64,000 nt of DNA from JAMLHH01 sp035515235. GTDB lineage: Bacteria > Bacteroidota > Bacteroidia > Chitinophagales > JADIYW01. The notes beneath the pieces were generated by a model that was not told the origin of the DNA, made no database searches, and worked only from the letters and a program-made list of their open reading frames with translations. Shown here piece after piece: positions 45,984 to 54,605 of the stretch. Both the position numbers and the translations under genes were made by a program. The stretch lies in assembly GCA_035515235.1 (NCBI GenBank), contig DATJBS010000050.1, positions 1-64,000 of the forward strand, read 5' to 3'. How positions within the stretch are numbered: the stretch's first letter is position 1; each line of letters opens with the position of its first letter.

Positions 45984-46943
45984 GTGCTAAAATTTTTCAA
46001 AAATCAACAGCCTATCACTTTGATATTGCTGGTCATTATTCTGTTGATAACAAGAGCACCTTTCTTTTTTGTACAGAATCTCCAAGTAGATAATACTTTT
46101 TTCAAGACAGATTGGCTGCCAATGAGCATCTCTATGGGATTAGCCATGATATTGGTTTTCATCCAAGCCGTGAGATTGAATTCAATATTTTCTAATAGTC
46201 ATTTAGCAAGCGAGAAATCAGTAGTTCCTGCATTAATTTGGATTTTAATGACTGGATTAGATGCTAATTTCTTGGTCATTGGCTTCCCTCTAATTAGTGC
46301 ATCACTCATTGCTCTGATGATGCAAATCATATTTACTTATCACTCTAATACAATCAAGGTTCAAGAAAGTTTTCAATTAGGAATACTCTTGGGTTTACTC
46401 ATTTTAATGCAACCAGTTTTTGTGCTTACTATACCTTTTTATTTAGTATTAATTTATAATATGAATACTCAAGGCATACGGGAGTATTTAGTTTTTTTAT
46501 TAAGTATTGGTTTGACATTCTTTTGGGCTTGGAGCTTTGTGTATTTTACCGATCAGTCTTTGTATTGGATAGAAAGATTTAAATACCATATAGGAATCGT
46601 ATATTTTCCTATGACTTGGATAGAAGGTATAAAGTGGGCAATTATAGGAATTTATATTATTGGTGGATTCTTTAGCTTGTTTGCATTGATGTCTAGTGCT
46701 TCTGCAAAACGTAAAAAAAATGTAAGATCTCTCATCGTTTTGATTTTATCATTAGCTGTTCCGTTCTTATTTTCTACTCATTGGGACTTTTCAAACATCT
46801 TACTGTTGCTCGTACCTTCAACATTTTTAATATCTATTGCCTTGTTAATAATCCATAAAATAAAATATGCAGAATTGGTATTTGGTATCTTCGTACTGAC
46901 AACATTCAGCTCTGTTGTTTATCTGTTAATTCAGTCTTTTTGA
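45984..46943 (+). CDS. Polytopic membrane protein, DUF6427-like
   Basis: This 319-residue protein starts with GTG five bases after the previous stop. It has about eight to nine hydrophobic segments (ITLILLVIILLITRAPFF, ISMGLAMILVFIQAV, ALIWILMTGLDANFLVIGF, LGILLGLLILMQPVFVLT, and more to the end). It matches by eye a Bacteroidota-specific family of unknown function. The short spacing ties it to the gene before it and perhaps to dsbD after it. Confidence 0.75.
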   Translation: MLKFFKNQQPITLILLVIILLITRAPFFFVQNLQVDNTFFKTDWLPMSISMGLAMILVFIQAVRLNSIFSNSHLASEKSVVPALIWILMTGLDANFLVIGFPLISASLIALMMQIIFTYHSNTIKVQESFQLGILLGLLILMQPVFVLTIPFYLVLIYNMNTQGIREYLVFLLSIGLTFFWAWSFVYFTDQSLYWIERFKYHIGIVYFPMTWIEGIKWAIIGIYIIGGFFSLFALMSSASAKRKKNVRSLIVLILSLAVPFLFSTHWDFSNILLLLVPSTFLISIALLIIHKIKYAELVFGIFVLTTFSSVVYLLIQSF

Positions 46944-46980
46944 TAAACATTTAATACGAATACTAGTTATACAAGGCATC

Positions 46981-48996
46981 ATGAAACATCATATTTTCAG
47001 AATATTTCAAACAATAATTTTAGGTTTATTCATTAGCACTAATGTTTCAGCACAAATAGATGATCCAGTAAAATGGTCTGTCACCGCTACTCCTATAGAT
47101 CATGAGACCTACGAGATTCAAGTCAAAGCTGTCATCAAAAAAGGCTACGATATCTATAGCCACGATATTTCAGAAGATTTAGGTCCAGTACCTACAACAA
47201 TTAGTTTTGATAAAAATTCAGATATACAATTATTAGGAAAGCTTACTTTTACTGGAAAGAAAAAAGCATCTTTTGACCCAATTTGGGAAGCAGATATTGC
47301 TAAATTCAGTCAGCAAGTCATCTTTCATCAAAAAATAAAACTCTTAAAAGATCAAGTCACTATCAAAGGTTTTTATGAAGCTCAAGCTTGTAATGAAGCC
47401 ATGTGCTTTCCTCCTGGCGGTGATGAATTCTTATTAAAATTAACTAGGAAACCTGCACCTATTGTAAGTACAGAATCTCCAGACCAATCTGTTTCCAATG
47501 AAAAAGACACAGTTGCAGAAGTGATTGTTGCAGAATCTGTTGTTCTAGAAGGTGGAGAAAATTATGAATCTGATGTAGCATTCAATTGGGAAAAGACTAA
47601 TACCACTTGTGTAGAAGAAGATAATTCAGAAAGTGGTGGAATCTGGTGGGTTTTCACTTTAGGATTCTTGGGTGGAATTATTGCACTATTGACACCATGT
47701 GTGTTTCCTATGATTCCATTGACGGTTAGCTATTTTACAAAAGGTGGAAAAGATAAGAAAGGTGGAATTCAACAAGCCTTATTATATGGAATTTCCATTA
47801 TAGTCATTTATGTATTATTAGGGCTTTCCGTGACATTGATTTTTGGTGCAGATGCACTGAATGTAATGAGTACTAGTGCCTTTTTCAATATTCTATTCTT
47901 TATTATTTTTATCGTTTTCGCATTATCTTTTTTTGGATTATTTGAGATAACATTGCCTTCTTCATGGGCTAATAAAACCGATCAGCTTTCAGGTAAAGGT
48001 GGATTTGTCGGAATATTTTTCATGGCATTTACTTTAGCCCTAGTTTCATTCTCTTGTACAGGACCTATTATTGGTTCATTGCTTGTACAAGCAGCTACTG
48101 ATGTTGGACCTTCTGTAGGTTTTATCAAAGTCAAACCTATCATGGGAATGTTAGGCTTCTCCATAGCTTTAGCCTTACCATTTACATTATTTGCATTATT
48201 CCCACAATGGTTAAAAGGTCTGCCTAAATCTGGAGGGTGGCTAGAGAAAGTAAAAGTCAATTTAGGTTTATTGGAATTAGCATTTGCATTCAAATTCTTA
48301 TCTATTGTAGACTTAACACGTGGTTGGGGAATTTTGAGATGGGAATTATTCATGGGAATATGGATAGTGATATTCGTCATTAGTGGTGTTTATTCATTGG
48401 GATTATTTAGTAAAATAAAACCACCGAAAGCCATTAGAATTTATGGAGTCATCAGTTTACTATTTGCATTATTCATGCTCAAAAATACATTGACCTATAC
48501 TCCTGTTCCTATTTTGAGCGGAATCGCACCTACGACACACTATAATTTTTTCAATAAAGAAGTCAAAGAATTATCGAATACTAAAGAGTTTCAAGAAGCA
48601 TTGAGTCTATCCAAAGAACTTGGAAAACCAATTCTCTTAGACTTTACAGGTTATGGATGTGTCAATTGTCGAGAGATGGAAGAAAAAATTTGGGTACGTA
48701 AAGATATTCAAGAATTGATGGGTAAATATATCCTCACTTCTCTTTATGTAGATGATAGAACTCCACTACCTGAAGACGAGCAATACAATTCTAATGTCAC
48801 TGGTAAGTTGAAAAGAATCAAGACTATTGGTAACAAATGGACGGATTTTGAAATCAGACATTTCCAAAAAGCTTCACAGCCTTTCTATGTTATTGTAGAT
48901 GCAGAAATGAATGTATTAACTACTCCTATTGGATATAGCGATGCAAGTGCTTTCAAGAAATTCTTACAGTGTGGAGTGGATGAATTTGAGAAATAA
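46981..48996 (+). CDS. dsbD: Thiol:disulfide interchange protein DsbD
   Basis: This 671-residue protein carries electrons from cytoplasmic thioredoxin to periplasmic substrates. After a signal peptide (FISTNVSAQ) the alpha domain has Cys137 and Cys142 (QACNEAMCFPP). The membrane core has Cys240 in LLTPCVFPMIPLTV and Cys359 in FSCTGPIIG, the pair that relays reductant. The C-terminal thioredoxin-like domain has GCVNC (Cys560, Cys563). All three cysteine pairs are intact. Eight or more membrane segments. It is the last gene of the run that starts with the importer. Confidence 0.93.
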   Translation: MKHHIFRIFQTIILGLFISTNVSAQIDDPVKWSVTATPIDHETYEIQVKAVIKKGYDIYSHDISEDLGPVPTTISFDKNSDIQLLGKLTFTGKKKASFDPIWEADIAKFSQQVIFHQKIKLLKDQVTIKGFYEAQACNEAMCFPPGGDEFLLKLTRKPAPIVSTESPDQSVSNEKDTVAEVIVAESVVLEGGENYESDVAFNWEKTNTTCVEEDNSESGGIWWVFTLGFLGGIIALLTPCVFPMIPLTVSYFTKGGKDKKGGIQQALLYGISIIVIYVLLGLSVTLIFGADALNVMSTSAFFNILFFIIFIVFALSFFGLFEITLPSSWANKTDQLSGKGGFVGIFFMAFTLALVSFSCTGPIIGSLLVQAATDVGPSVGFIKVKPIMGMLGFSIALALPFTLFALFPQWLKGLPKSGGWLEKVKVNLGLLELAFAFKFLSIVDLTRGWGILRWELFMGIWIVIFVISGVYSLGLFSKIKPPKAIRIYGVISLLFALFMLKNTLTYTPVPILSGIAPTTHYNFFNKEVKELSNTKEFQEALSLSKELGKPILLDFTGYGCVNCREMEEKIWVRKDIQELMGKYILTSLYVDDRTPLPEDEQYNSNVTGKLKRIKTIGNKWTDFEIRHFQKASQPFYVIVDAEMNVLTTPIGYSDASAFKKFLQCGVDEFEK

Positions 48997-49047
48997 AACT
49001 TGAAATTTAGCAGAAATTACGGATGCAAGAGGCAAAGCGATATACCA

Positions 49048-49353
49048 AAATGCCATTCTGAGTCCGTCTTTCTGAATTTAGTTCAGAATCTATAAGTAAT
49101 TCTCTTTAGATTACGGGTCAAGCCCGCAATGACGTTTCGCTTAAAATGAAATTATCGGTCATACTTTACTACACTGTCATTCTGAATTTAGTTCAGAATC
49201 ACTTAAGCAATTCGCTGAGATTACGGGTCAAGCCCGCAATGACGTTTCGCTTAAAATGAAATTATCGGTCATACTTTACTATACTGTCAATCTGAACTCG
49301 TTTCAGAATCACTTAAGCAATTCGCTGAGATTACGGGTCAAGCCCGCTATGGA
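49048..49353. repeat. Paired-palindrome repeat cluster, three units, ~110-bp period
   Basis: Palindrome B (ATTACGGG-TCAAG-CCCGCAAT) recurs at 49110, 49220 and 49330, each after a palindrome A copy (ATTCTGAATTTAGTTCAGAAT or ATTCTGAACTCGTTTCAGAA types). The spacer GTTTCGCTTAAAATGAAATT, running on to TACTACACTGTC, is the one seen at 35 kb. The second and third units are nearly identical, pointing to recent tandem duplication. Confidence 0.87.
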
Positions 49354-49385
49354 GATTGAGTTAATACTACAAAACAAAACTCTCA

Positions 49386-49432
49386 GAAAAAGCATTGCCT
49401 TGAAACAGTATCAAACACTGTAACAAGGCAAT
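49386..49432 (-). terminator. Long hairpin terminator of the ferritin gene
   Basis: ATTGCCTTG/CAAGGCAAT is a perfect 9-base stem with a second stem ACAGT/ACTGT inside. On the minus strand it is followed by CTTTTTC, placing it downstream of ferritin. Confidence 0.75.
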
Positions 49433-49495
49433 ACAAAATATTTTAATCCATCTTGTCATTGGCACTGCAATATAAGAAAGAAGTGCCAAATGGTT

Positions 49496-50026
49496 TTATT
49501 CTTGACTTGAACTTCCTAATGCAGGATTATTAGAACCACTACAAAGTTTTTCAATTTCTGCATCTATTAGGTAGAGGTTGTTTCCCTCGTCTCCTACTAA
49601 TTTGAATTTATCCAAAATACTACGATATAGATTTTCTTCTTCTAATTGCTCGTTGATATACCATTGGATAAAATTATAAGTCGTAAAATCTGCTTCTTTT
49701 AAAGAAAGCGCTGCAATCTGATTAATAGATTCTGAAACTTCGATTTCATTTTCATAAGAACTAACAAATACATCTTTTAAAGATTTAAAATCTTTTGGAG
49801 GTTGCTCCATAGCAGGTACAATAGAACGACCACCTTTATCATTGATATATCTGAATAATTTCATCATGTGGAATCTTTCCTCATCAGAATGCTCGTATAA
49901 AAACTTGGCAGCTCCAGAATATCCTTCTACATCACACCAAGATGCACATGCTAAATATTTATAAGATGCTGCAGATTCAATCGCAATTTGTTGATTTAAA
50001 ATAGCTTCAATGGACGGTTTTAACAT
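49496..50026 (-). CDS. Non-heme ferritin
   Basis: This 176-residue four-helix protein has ferroxidase ligands Glu17, Glu50 and His53 (SDEERFHMMKLF) in the positions expected for bacterial FtnA, and later Glu and Gln residues in QWYINEQLEEENLY. It stores iron as a 24-mer shell in the cytoplasm. The promoter element TACTTTTG lies just upstream and a terminator follows. Monocistronic. Confidence 0.94.
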   Translation of the reverse strand: MLKPSIEAILNQQIAIESAASYKYLACASWCDVEGYSGAAKFLYEHSDEERFHMMKLFRYINDKGGRSIVPAMEQPPKDFKSLKDVFVSSYENEIEVSESINQIAALSLKEADFTTYNFIQWYINEQLEEENLYRSILDKFKLVGDEGNNLYLIDAEIEKLCSGSNNPALGSSSQE

Positions 50027-50049
50027 AATATTCTTTTAGTAATCAACCG

Positions 50050-50057
50050 CAAAAGTA
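50050..50057 (-). promoter_or_regulatory. Promoter -7 element for ferritin
   Basis: On the minus strand TACTTTTG, followed by CGG, matches TAnnTTTG and lies 23 bases before the ATG at 50026. No iron-box palindrome was seen beside it. Confidence 0.5.
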
Positions 50058-50262
50058 AGGATTAAGTTGCTGTAACACAGAATTTAATGTTATCAATACA
50101 AAAATTCAAGATTCTACTAATAGATCTTTCAGATTTGACAAAGAATTATAAAATTCAAACTCTACAATGAAACAATGATGTCTCCGATGATCAATATCAT
50201 TTAAAAGAGTTAAATTCTTAAATCTTTCTTATTTTAGCATCACTAAAAACAGTTAGAACTCT

Positions 50263-50955
50263 ATGAACAAAGTATATGAAAATGCCCAATCAGCAATATT
50301 TGATATTGAATCAGGTTCAACATTAATGTTAGGCGGTTTTGGACTCAATGGTATTCCCGAAAATCTCATTCAAGCACTCATTCAAAAAGGTGTCAACGAA
50401 TTGACTTGTATTTCCAATAATGCAGGTGTAGATGATTTTGGAATAGGCTTAATGCTCAAAACCCGTCAAGTCAAAAAAATGATTTCTTCCTACGTAGGTG
50501 AAAATAAAGAATTTGAAAGACAATTACTCAACGGAGAATTAGAAGTCGATCTAGTTCCTCAAGGCACATTAGCCACAAGAATAGCAATGACAGGAATGGG
50601 AATTCCTGCGTTTTTTACTCCAACAGGTTACGGAACAGAAGTAGCGGAAGGAAAAGAAGTCAGAGAGTTTGACGGAAAAATGTATCTCATGGAACATGCT
50701 CTACATGCCGACTTCGCATTAGTAAAAGCTTGGAAAGGCGATACTTTGGGAAATCTAGTGTTTAGAAAATCTACTAGAAACTTTAACGCTCCTATGGCAA
50801 AAGCAGGAAAAATTACTATTGTAGAAGTAGAAGAACTTGTTCAACCGGGAGAAATTGATCCAGATCACGTTCACATTCCAGGAGTTTATGTTCATAGAAT
50901 TTTTCAAGGCAAAGACTACGAGAAAAGAATAGAGAAAAGAACGGTGCAGCTGTAA
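50263..50955 (+). CDS. scoA: 3-oxoacid CoA-transferase subunit A
   Basis: This 230-residue protein transfers CoA from succinyl-CoA to acetoacetate or a similar 3-oxoacid with subunit B. LMLGGFGLNGIPENLIQAL and ELTCISNNAGVDDFGIG are conserved family blocks, followed by GTLATRIAMTGMGIPAFFTPTGYGTEVAEGKEVREFDG. It precedes the B subunit gene, separated by a short repeat. Confidence 0.93.
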   Translation: MNKVYENAQSAIFDIESGSTLMLGGFGLNGIPENLIQALIQKGVNELTCISNNAGVDDFGIGLMLKTRQVKKMISSYVGENKEFERQLLNGELEVDLVPQGTLATRIAMTGMGIPAFFTPTGYGTEVAEGKEVREFDGKMYLMEHALHADFALVKAWKGDTLGNLVFRKSTRNFNAPMAKAGKITIVEVEELVQPGEIDPDHVHIPGVYVHRIFQGKDYEKRIEKRTVQL

Positions 50956-50956
50956 A

Positions 50957-51011
50957 GAGAGTCAAGATCCGAGAGTCAAGAATCAAGATATAAGAATCAA
51001 GAGTCAAGATT
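50957..51011. repeat. Short imperfect tandem repeat between scoA and scoB
   Basis: AGAGTCAAGA and AGAATCAAGA-type decamers recur about five times between the two CoA-transferase subunit genes. Similar AGTCAAGAATCAAGA runs are common in Bacteroidota intergenic DNA. Confidence 0.65.
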
Positions 51012-51060
51012 CATAAAAACTTTTACAACACATTATTTACACACTTACAATTAAAACAAT

Positions 51061-51717
51061 ATGGCTTTAGATAAATATGGCATTGCCAAAAGAATAGCAC
51101 AAGAATTACAAGACGGATTTTATGTCAATCTAGGAATAGGAATTCCGACATTGGTTTCTAATTATATTCCAAAAGGGATGACGATCATGTTACAATCTGA
51201 AAATGGAATGTTAGGAATCGGCCCCTATCCCACCGAAGAAAATATAGATGCAGACTTGATCAACGCAGGTAAAGAAACGGTCACAGTGATCCCTGGCAGT
51301 TCATTTTTTGATTCAGCAGAAAGTTTTGGAATGATAAGAGCTGGAAAAATTGATTTGACAGTTTTAGGAGCAATGGAAGTCGCACAAAACGGCGATATCG
51401 CAAGTTGGAAGATTCCTGGCAAAATGGTCAAAGGCATGGGTGGAGCCATGGATTTGGTAGCTTCTGCACAAAATATCATCGTCGCCATGCAACATACTAA
51501 TCGCGCAGGCGAATCCAAATTATTATCTGCTTGTTCTCTCCCTTTAACTGGAGTCGGTTGTGTCAAAAAAATCGTTACAGACTTAGGTGTTTTCGAAGTC
51601 AAATACGGCGCATTTCATTTATTAGAAAGAGCTCCCGATGTGAGTGTTGAAGAAATCATCAGCAAGACAGCTGGGAAGTTGGTTGTGCCTGAGAATGTAA
51701 AGGAGATGGAGATATAA
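51061..51717 (+). CDS. scoB: 3-oxoacid CoA-transferase subunit B
   Basis: This 218-residue beta subunit carries the catalytic glutamate in LQSENGMLGIGP, plus VNLGIGIPTLVSNYIP, INAGKETVTVIPGSSFFDS and GKMVKGMGGAMDLV. With subunit A it forms the heteromeric enzyme used in ketone-body and branched-chain acid metabolism. Intact pair, 105 bases apart. Confidence 0.93.
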   Translation: MALDKYGIAKRIAQELQDGFYVNLGIGIPTLVSNYIPKGMTIMLQSENGMLGIGPYPTEENIDADLINAGKETVTVIPGSSFFDSAESFGMIRAGKIDLTVLGAMEVAQNGDIASWKIPGKMVKGMGGAMDLVASAQNIIVAMQHTNRAGESKLLSACSLPLTGVGCVKKIVTDLGVFEVKYGAFHLLERAPDVSVEEIISKTAGKLVVPENVKEMEI

Positions 51718-51757
51718 AACTGAAATGCTTTTAAGCAGTCTTAACAAAATGACTTAG

Positions 51758-52522
51758 ATGAATATATATTTACAAGATTTAGTAAACAGACTTTCTCAAT
51801 TCAGCGAAAAACTTGACAATACAACATTGTTTATTGACAAGCCATGGGTGCTTATTGACGCAAACTTAGACTATCACAAATATATTTTCAAAAGAAATGG
51901 AGAACTTATAATGTCACTAAACGGACATGTACAAATTGGGAAATGGGAATATTTAGCTTCTGCTAAATCAATCTTGATTGACAGAATCAAAGATAAAATT
52001 TTACTAAATCAGTCTTTTTTTGATAGAGCTGTTATGATATTAAAAATCGACGGGTCAAATAATGAACTCTTTGTTCTAGCCAATGAGACAATAATTCCTG
52101 ACTTAGATGTTAAAAAGCATCTTCGATCACTTACATACAAAAAGTTTAATGTTATAATAGGACAACTTAAAAACGGCAAAACACTCGAAATTCATAGAAT
52201 CAATCGTGAAACCCAACCTGAGATAGGAATGAGAATGACTATTGATGGAGATGAGCCTGAAGACGGTAAATACAAATCAGAATCCACAAGTCGTAACTAT
52301 GAGATTAGAAGTGGTAAAATCTATAGAATTACTCAACCTATTAACTATCAAACAACTGACGGTCATAAATTAACGATCGAACAAGTTTACAGCTCTTCAA
52401 TTTCTGTTGGAGATTACGTTTATATCGACAACAAACTTGCAAAAACGGGGAAATATAAACTGGGACTTCTAAGTTCTATAACTGTTGTAAACGTTGTGAT
52501 TAATAAGAAAACAATCTTTTAA
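51758..52522 (+). CDS. Hypothetical protein
   Basis: This 254-residue protein has no signal peptide and no membrane segment. The N-terminal half (1-115) has WVLIDANLDYHKYIFKRNGELIMSLNGHVQIGKWEYL, a beta-sheet pattern with alternating charges; the C-terminal half (130-250) ends with a repeat-like strand KLTIEQVYSSSISVGDYVYI. I do not recognise the family. It starts an accessory stretch with damaged toxin-antitoxin genes. Confidence 0.6.
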   Translation: MNIYLQDLVNRLSQFSEKLDNTTLFIDKPWVLIDANLDYHKYIFKRNGELIMSLNGHVQIGKWEYLASAKSILIDRIKDKILLNQSFFDRAVMILKIDGSNNELFVLANETIIPDLDVKKHLRSLTYKKFNVIIGQLKNGKTLEIHRINRETQPEIGMRMTIDGDEPEDGKYKSESTSRNYEIRSGKIYRITQPINYQTTDGHKLTIEQVYSSSISVGDYVYIDNKLAKTGKYKLGLLSSITVVNVVINKKTIF

Positions 52523-52609
52523 TAAGAAAGTCTAAGCTCGCTGTCTCTATAAGAATTTAGAGATTTAGCAATTAATTTACGCTTAGTCTTAAATTGAAAA
52601 AGTAAGGAA

Positions 52610-52894
52610 ATGGAAACATCAAAATTTGACATAGCAGATTATTTAGACAGCAATGAAATGATTGCTGAATATCTGAATACAGTATTAGAAGAATGAGATG
52701 AATCTGAAATCATCACAGCACTCGGTCATATTGCGAAAGCAATCGGAATGACTAAAATTGCAGAGGATGCAGGACTTAGCAGACCAAGTTTGTACAAAGC
52801 TTTATCTGAAGGAGCAAAACCTCAGTTCTCAACAATAATGAAAGTTTTAAAAGCAGTGGGCGGACAAATACCAGTCAACACAATTACAAATTAA
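52610..52894 (+). pseudogene. HigA-like addiction-module antidote, broken by an in-frame TGA
   Basis: From the ATG at 52610 the frame reads METSKFDIADYLDSNEMIAE and on to TVLEE, hits TGA at 52694-52696 (codon 29), then continues in frame with ITALGHIAKAIGMTKIAEDAGL and a second block SRPSLYKALSEGAKPQFSTI to TAA at 52892. The full 94-codon layout is that of the DNA-binding addiction-module antidote family, where this position is normally glycine (GGA), so one substitution created the stop. No partner toxin lies directly upstream. Too short for a normal gene call on either side of the stop. Confidence 0.8.
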
Positions 52895-53143
52895 GACGTC
52901 TATTTGTAGCTAAGTTTTTAATGCGTTTCAGAATAAAAACAACAAAAATCCTTATAAAAGACTTCTTCCATCTTAAAAATTACTCAAGATTTGATTGAAT
53001 ATTTATCAATCTGTAGTTAAGATTTAAACAGCTTCTACATACTAAAATCAACAACAACACAAGAACAATCTCGATAAAATCACAATCAAAAGTTTCTCTA
53101 TAACGAAACTTTCACTATATTTATATAGGAGAAATTTGAGTGA

Positions 53144-53499
53144 ATGGAAAAAATTTTTGAAATTATATTTCTAAATGAAGCTTTTGAGTTTTTAAGTGGA
53201 CTTGAAAAAAACATTCCGAAAAAATACTTTACAATATTCGTAAGTCACAAATACAACACGACCCAGAACTTTTTAAAAAGTTGAATCATGAAATTTGGGA
53301 ATTCAGGACATTGTATCAAGGATCTCAATATCGATTACTAGCTTTTTGGGATAAAACATCATCGACAGAAACTTTAGTTATTTCAACTCACGGATTTATT
53401 AAAAAAAGAAGTAAAGTTCCTGATAATGAAATTCAAAAAGCTTCAAATAATAAAACAAAATATTTTGCTGAAAAAGAACTTATAAATAAGAAGAAATGA
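53144..53499 (+). pseudogene. HigB/RelE-type (Gp49-like) toxin, frameshifted
   Basis: The N-terminal half starts at 53144 (MEKIFEIIFLNEAFEFLSGL). Near 53235 the frame is lost; in the next frame the family continues with NIRKSQIQHDPELFKKLNHE, IWEFRTLYQGSQYRLLAFWD and GFIKKRSKVPDNEI. Restoring one base near 53230-53240 rejoins both parts into a complete Gp49-like toxin of about 118 residues. The stop overlaps the antitoxin start as ATGA, the normal layout. A shorter in-frame segment from 53281 could not make the full fold. Confidence 0.78.
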
Positions 53500-53810
53500 A
53501 AACTTACACATTAGACGAAGTTCAAGATAAACTTATCGGTAAAAGAGGAACAGACGAAAGAGAGATATTTGAATATGAACTTCAAATGGACTTAATTGGA
53601 AAAGCAATTAAAGAAACTCGAAAAGAACGAAATTTAACACAAGAAGAATTAGGCAAACTAATTGGTGTTCAAAAAGCACAAATTTCGAGACTTGAAAGCA
53701 ACGCCAATAACGTAACTATGGATACTTTGATGAAAGTTTTTACTGCATTGAAAGCAAAAGTAAAGCTACAAGTTGAATTACCTAATCTGAACATAAGCAT
53801 TGAAAAATAA
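53496..53810 (+). CDS. HigA-type XRE antitoxin
   Basis: This 104-residue protein has an N-terminal segment of about 35 residues and an XRE helix-turn-helix (about 35-90: IGKAIKETRKERNLTQEELGKLIGVQKAQISRLE). It is the antidote for the upstream HigB-type toxin, whose gene is frameshifted, so the antitoxin now appears to be without a working partner here. Its start overlaps the toxin stop by four bases. Confidence 0.85.
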   Translation: MKTYTLDEVQDKLIGKRGTDEREIFEYELQMDLIGKAIKETRKERNLTQEELGKLIGVQKAQISRLESNANNVTMDTLMKVFTALKAKVKLQVELPNLNISIEK

Positions 53811-53917
53811 CTTTCAATATATACTCCAATCTCGGATATAATCCTAAAGAGTTCTCTTAATTGATTATTTTAGAGAAGTTGCTTCTTTCGGCAAAAAAGA
53901 GTACAATTTTTATTTGA

Positions 53918-54481
53918 ATGGATATGAAAAATATAGATAAGAAAAGCCTCGAGAATGCTTTTCGTTTGATAGAAACTAATGATATCAGTCAAATTGAAAT
54001 TGGTACAACAAAAGGATTACAACAAATTCACCAATACTTGTTTGATGAACTTTATGATTTTGCAGGTCAAATTCGTAAGCAAAACATATCAAAAGGTGGT
54101 TTTAGGTTTGCAAATGCTTTATACTTAAATGAAATTTTGGTAAAAATAGAGCAGATGCCAGAGACTACTTTTGAAGATATTATAGCTAAATATGTAGAAA
54201 TGAATATCGCTCACCCTTTTCTAGAAGAAAACGGTAGAGCAATGCGAATATGGCTGGATTTAATATTAAAAAAGAACCTTCAAAAATTAGTAAACTGGCA
54301 GTTTGTTGACAAAACACTTTACTTGCAATCGATGGAAAGAAGTCCAGTAAATGATTTAGAATTAAGGACTTTACTTTCTGCGAATTTGACAGATGAAATC
54401 AATAATCGTGAAATCATATTTAAAGGGATAGAGCAATCCTACTATTACGAAGGTTACGAAAAAGAGGAGGAAGACGTCTAA
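53918..54481 (+). CDS. Class III Fic protein with altered active-site loop
   Basis: This 187-residue single-domain Fic protein has the active-site stretch HPFLEENGRAMR (99-110). In the canonical HxFx(D/E)GNGRxxR the sixth residue is glycine; here it is Glu104, a GGA-to-GAA type change in the anion-binding loop. The C-terminal helix SYYYEG (174-179) matches the autoinhibitory (S/T)xxxE(G/N) motif of class III Fic enzymes, and length and C-terminus (VNWQ, LQSMERSPVNDLELR, EQSYYYEGYEK) fit that class. Normal members add AMP to proteins such as gyrase or topoisomerase subunits. Whether the Glu104 form is active is open. Alone, between toxin-antitoxin remnants and carotenoid genes. Confidence 0.87.
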   Translation: MDMKNIDKKSLENAFRLIETNDISQIEIGTTKGLQQIHQYLFDELYDFAGQIRKQNISKGGFRFANALYLNEILVKIEQMPETTFEDIIAKYVEMNIAHPFLEENGRAMRIWLDLILKKNLQKLVNWQFVDKTLYLQSMERSPVNDLELRTLLSANLTDEINNREIIFKGIEQSYYYEGYEKEEEDV

Positions 54482-54605
54482 AAAATATAGACTATGAAAA
54501 AGGAAATCAACATGTCTGATTATATAGAAGGACAAGGTTCTCTTACTTAAAAGAGGATAAATCGCTTAGAGAATATTTTTCAAACAAGAAAACAAAAGAT
54601 TCCTC

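Noticed and set aside
47982..48380. 132-codon frame on the minus strand inside dsbD
   Set aside because: It is fully antisense to the conserved membrane core of DsbD and has no family resemblance; a shadow of codon bias.
52610..52894. TGA read as selenocysteine or other recoding in the antidote gene
   Set aside because: The family has glycine there, a single base change explains the stop, and no stem-loop of the SECIS kind is visible after it. All other genes use TGA as stop.
53144..53499. Programmed frameshift in the toxin gene
   Set aside because: I see no slippery heptamer with a following pseudoknot at the junction; simple loss of one base is enough.
54494..54550. Short frame MKKEINMSDYIEGQGSLT as a transposase start
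   Set aside because: The IEGQ pattern faintly recalls some transposase N-termini, but 18 codons without further match are too little to call.
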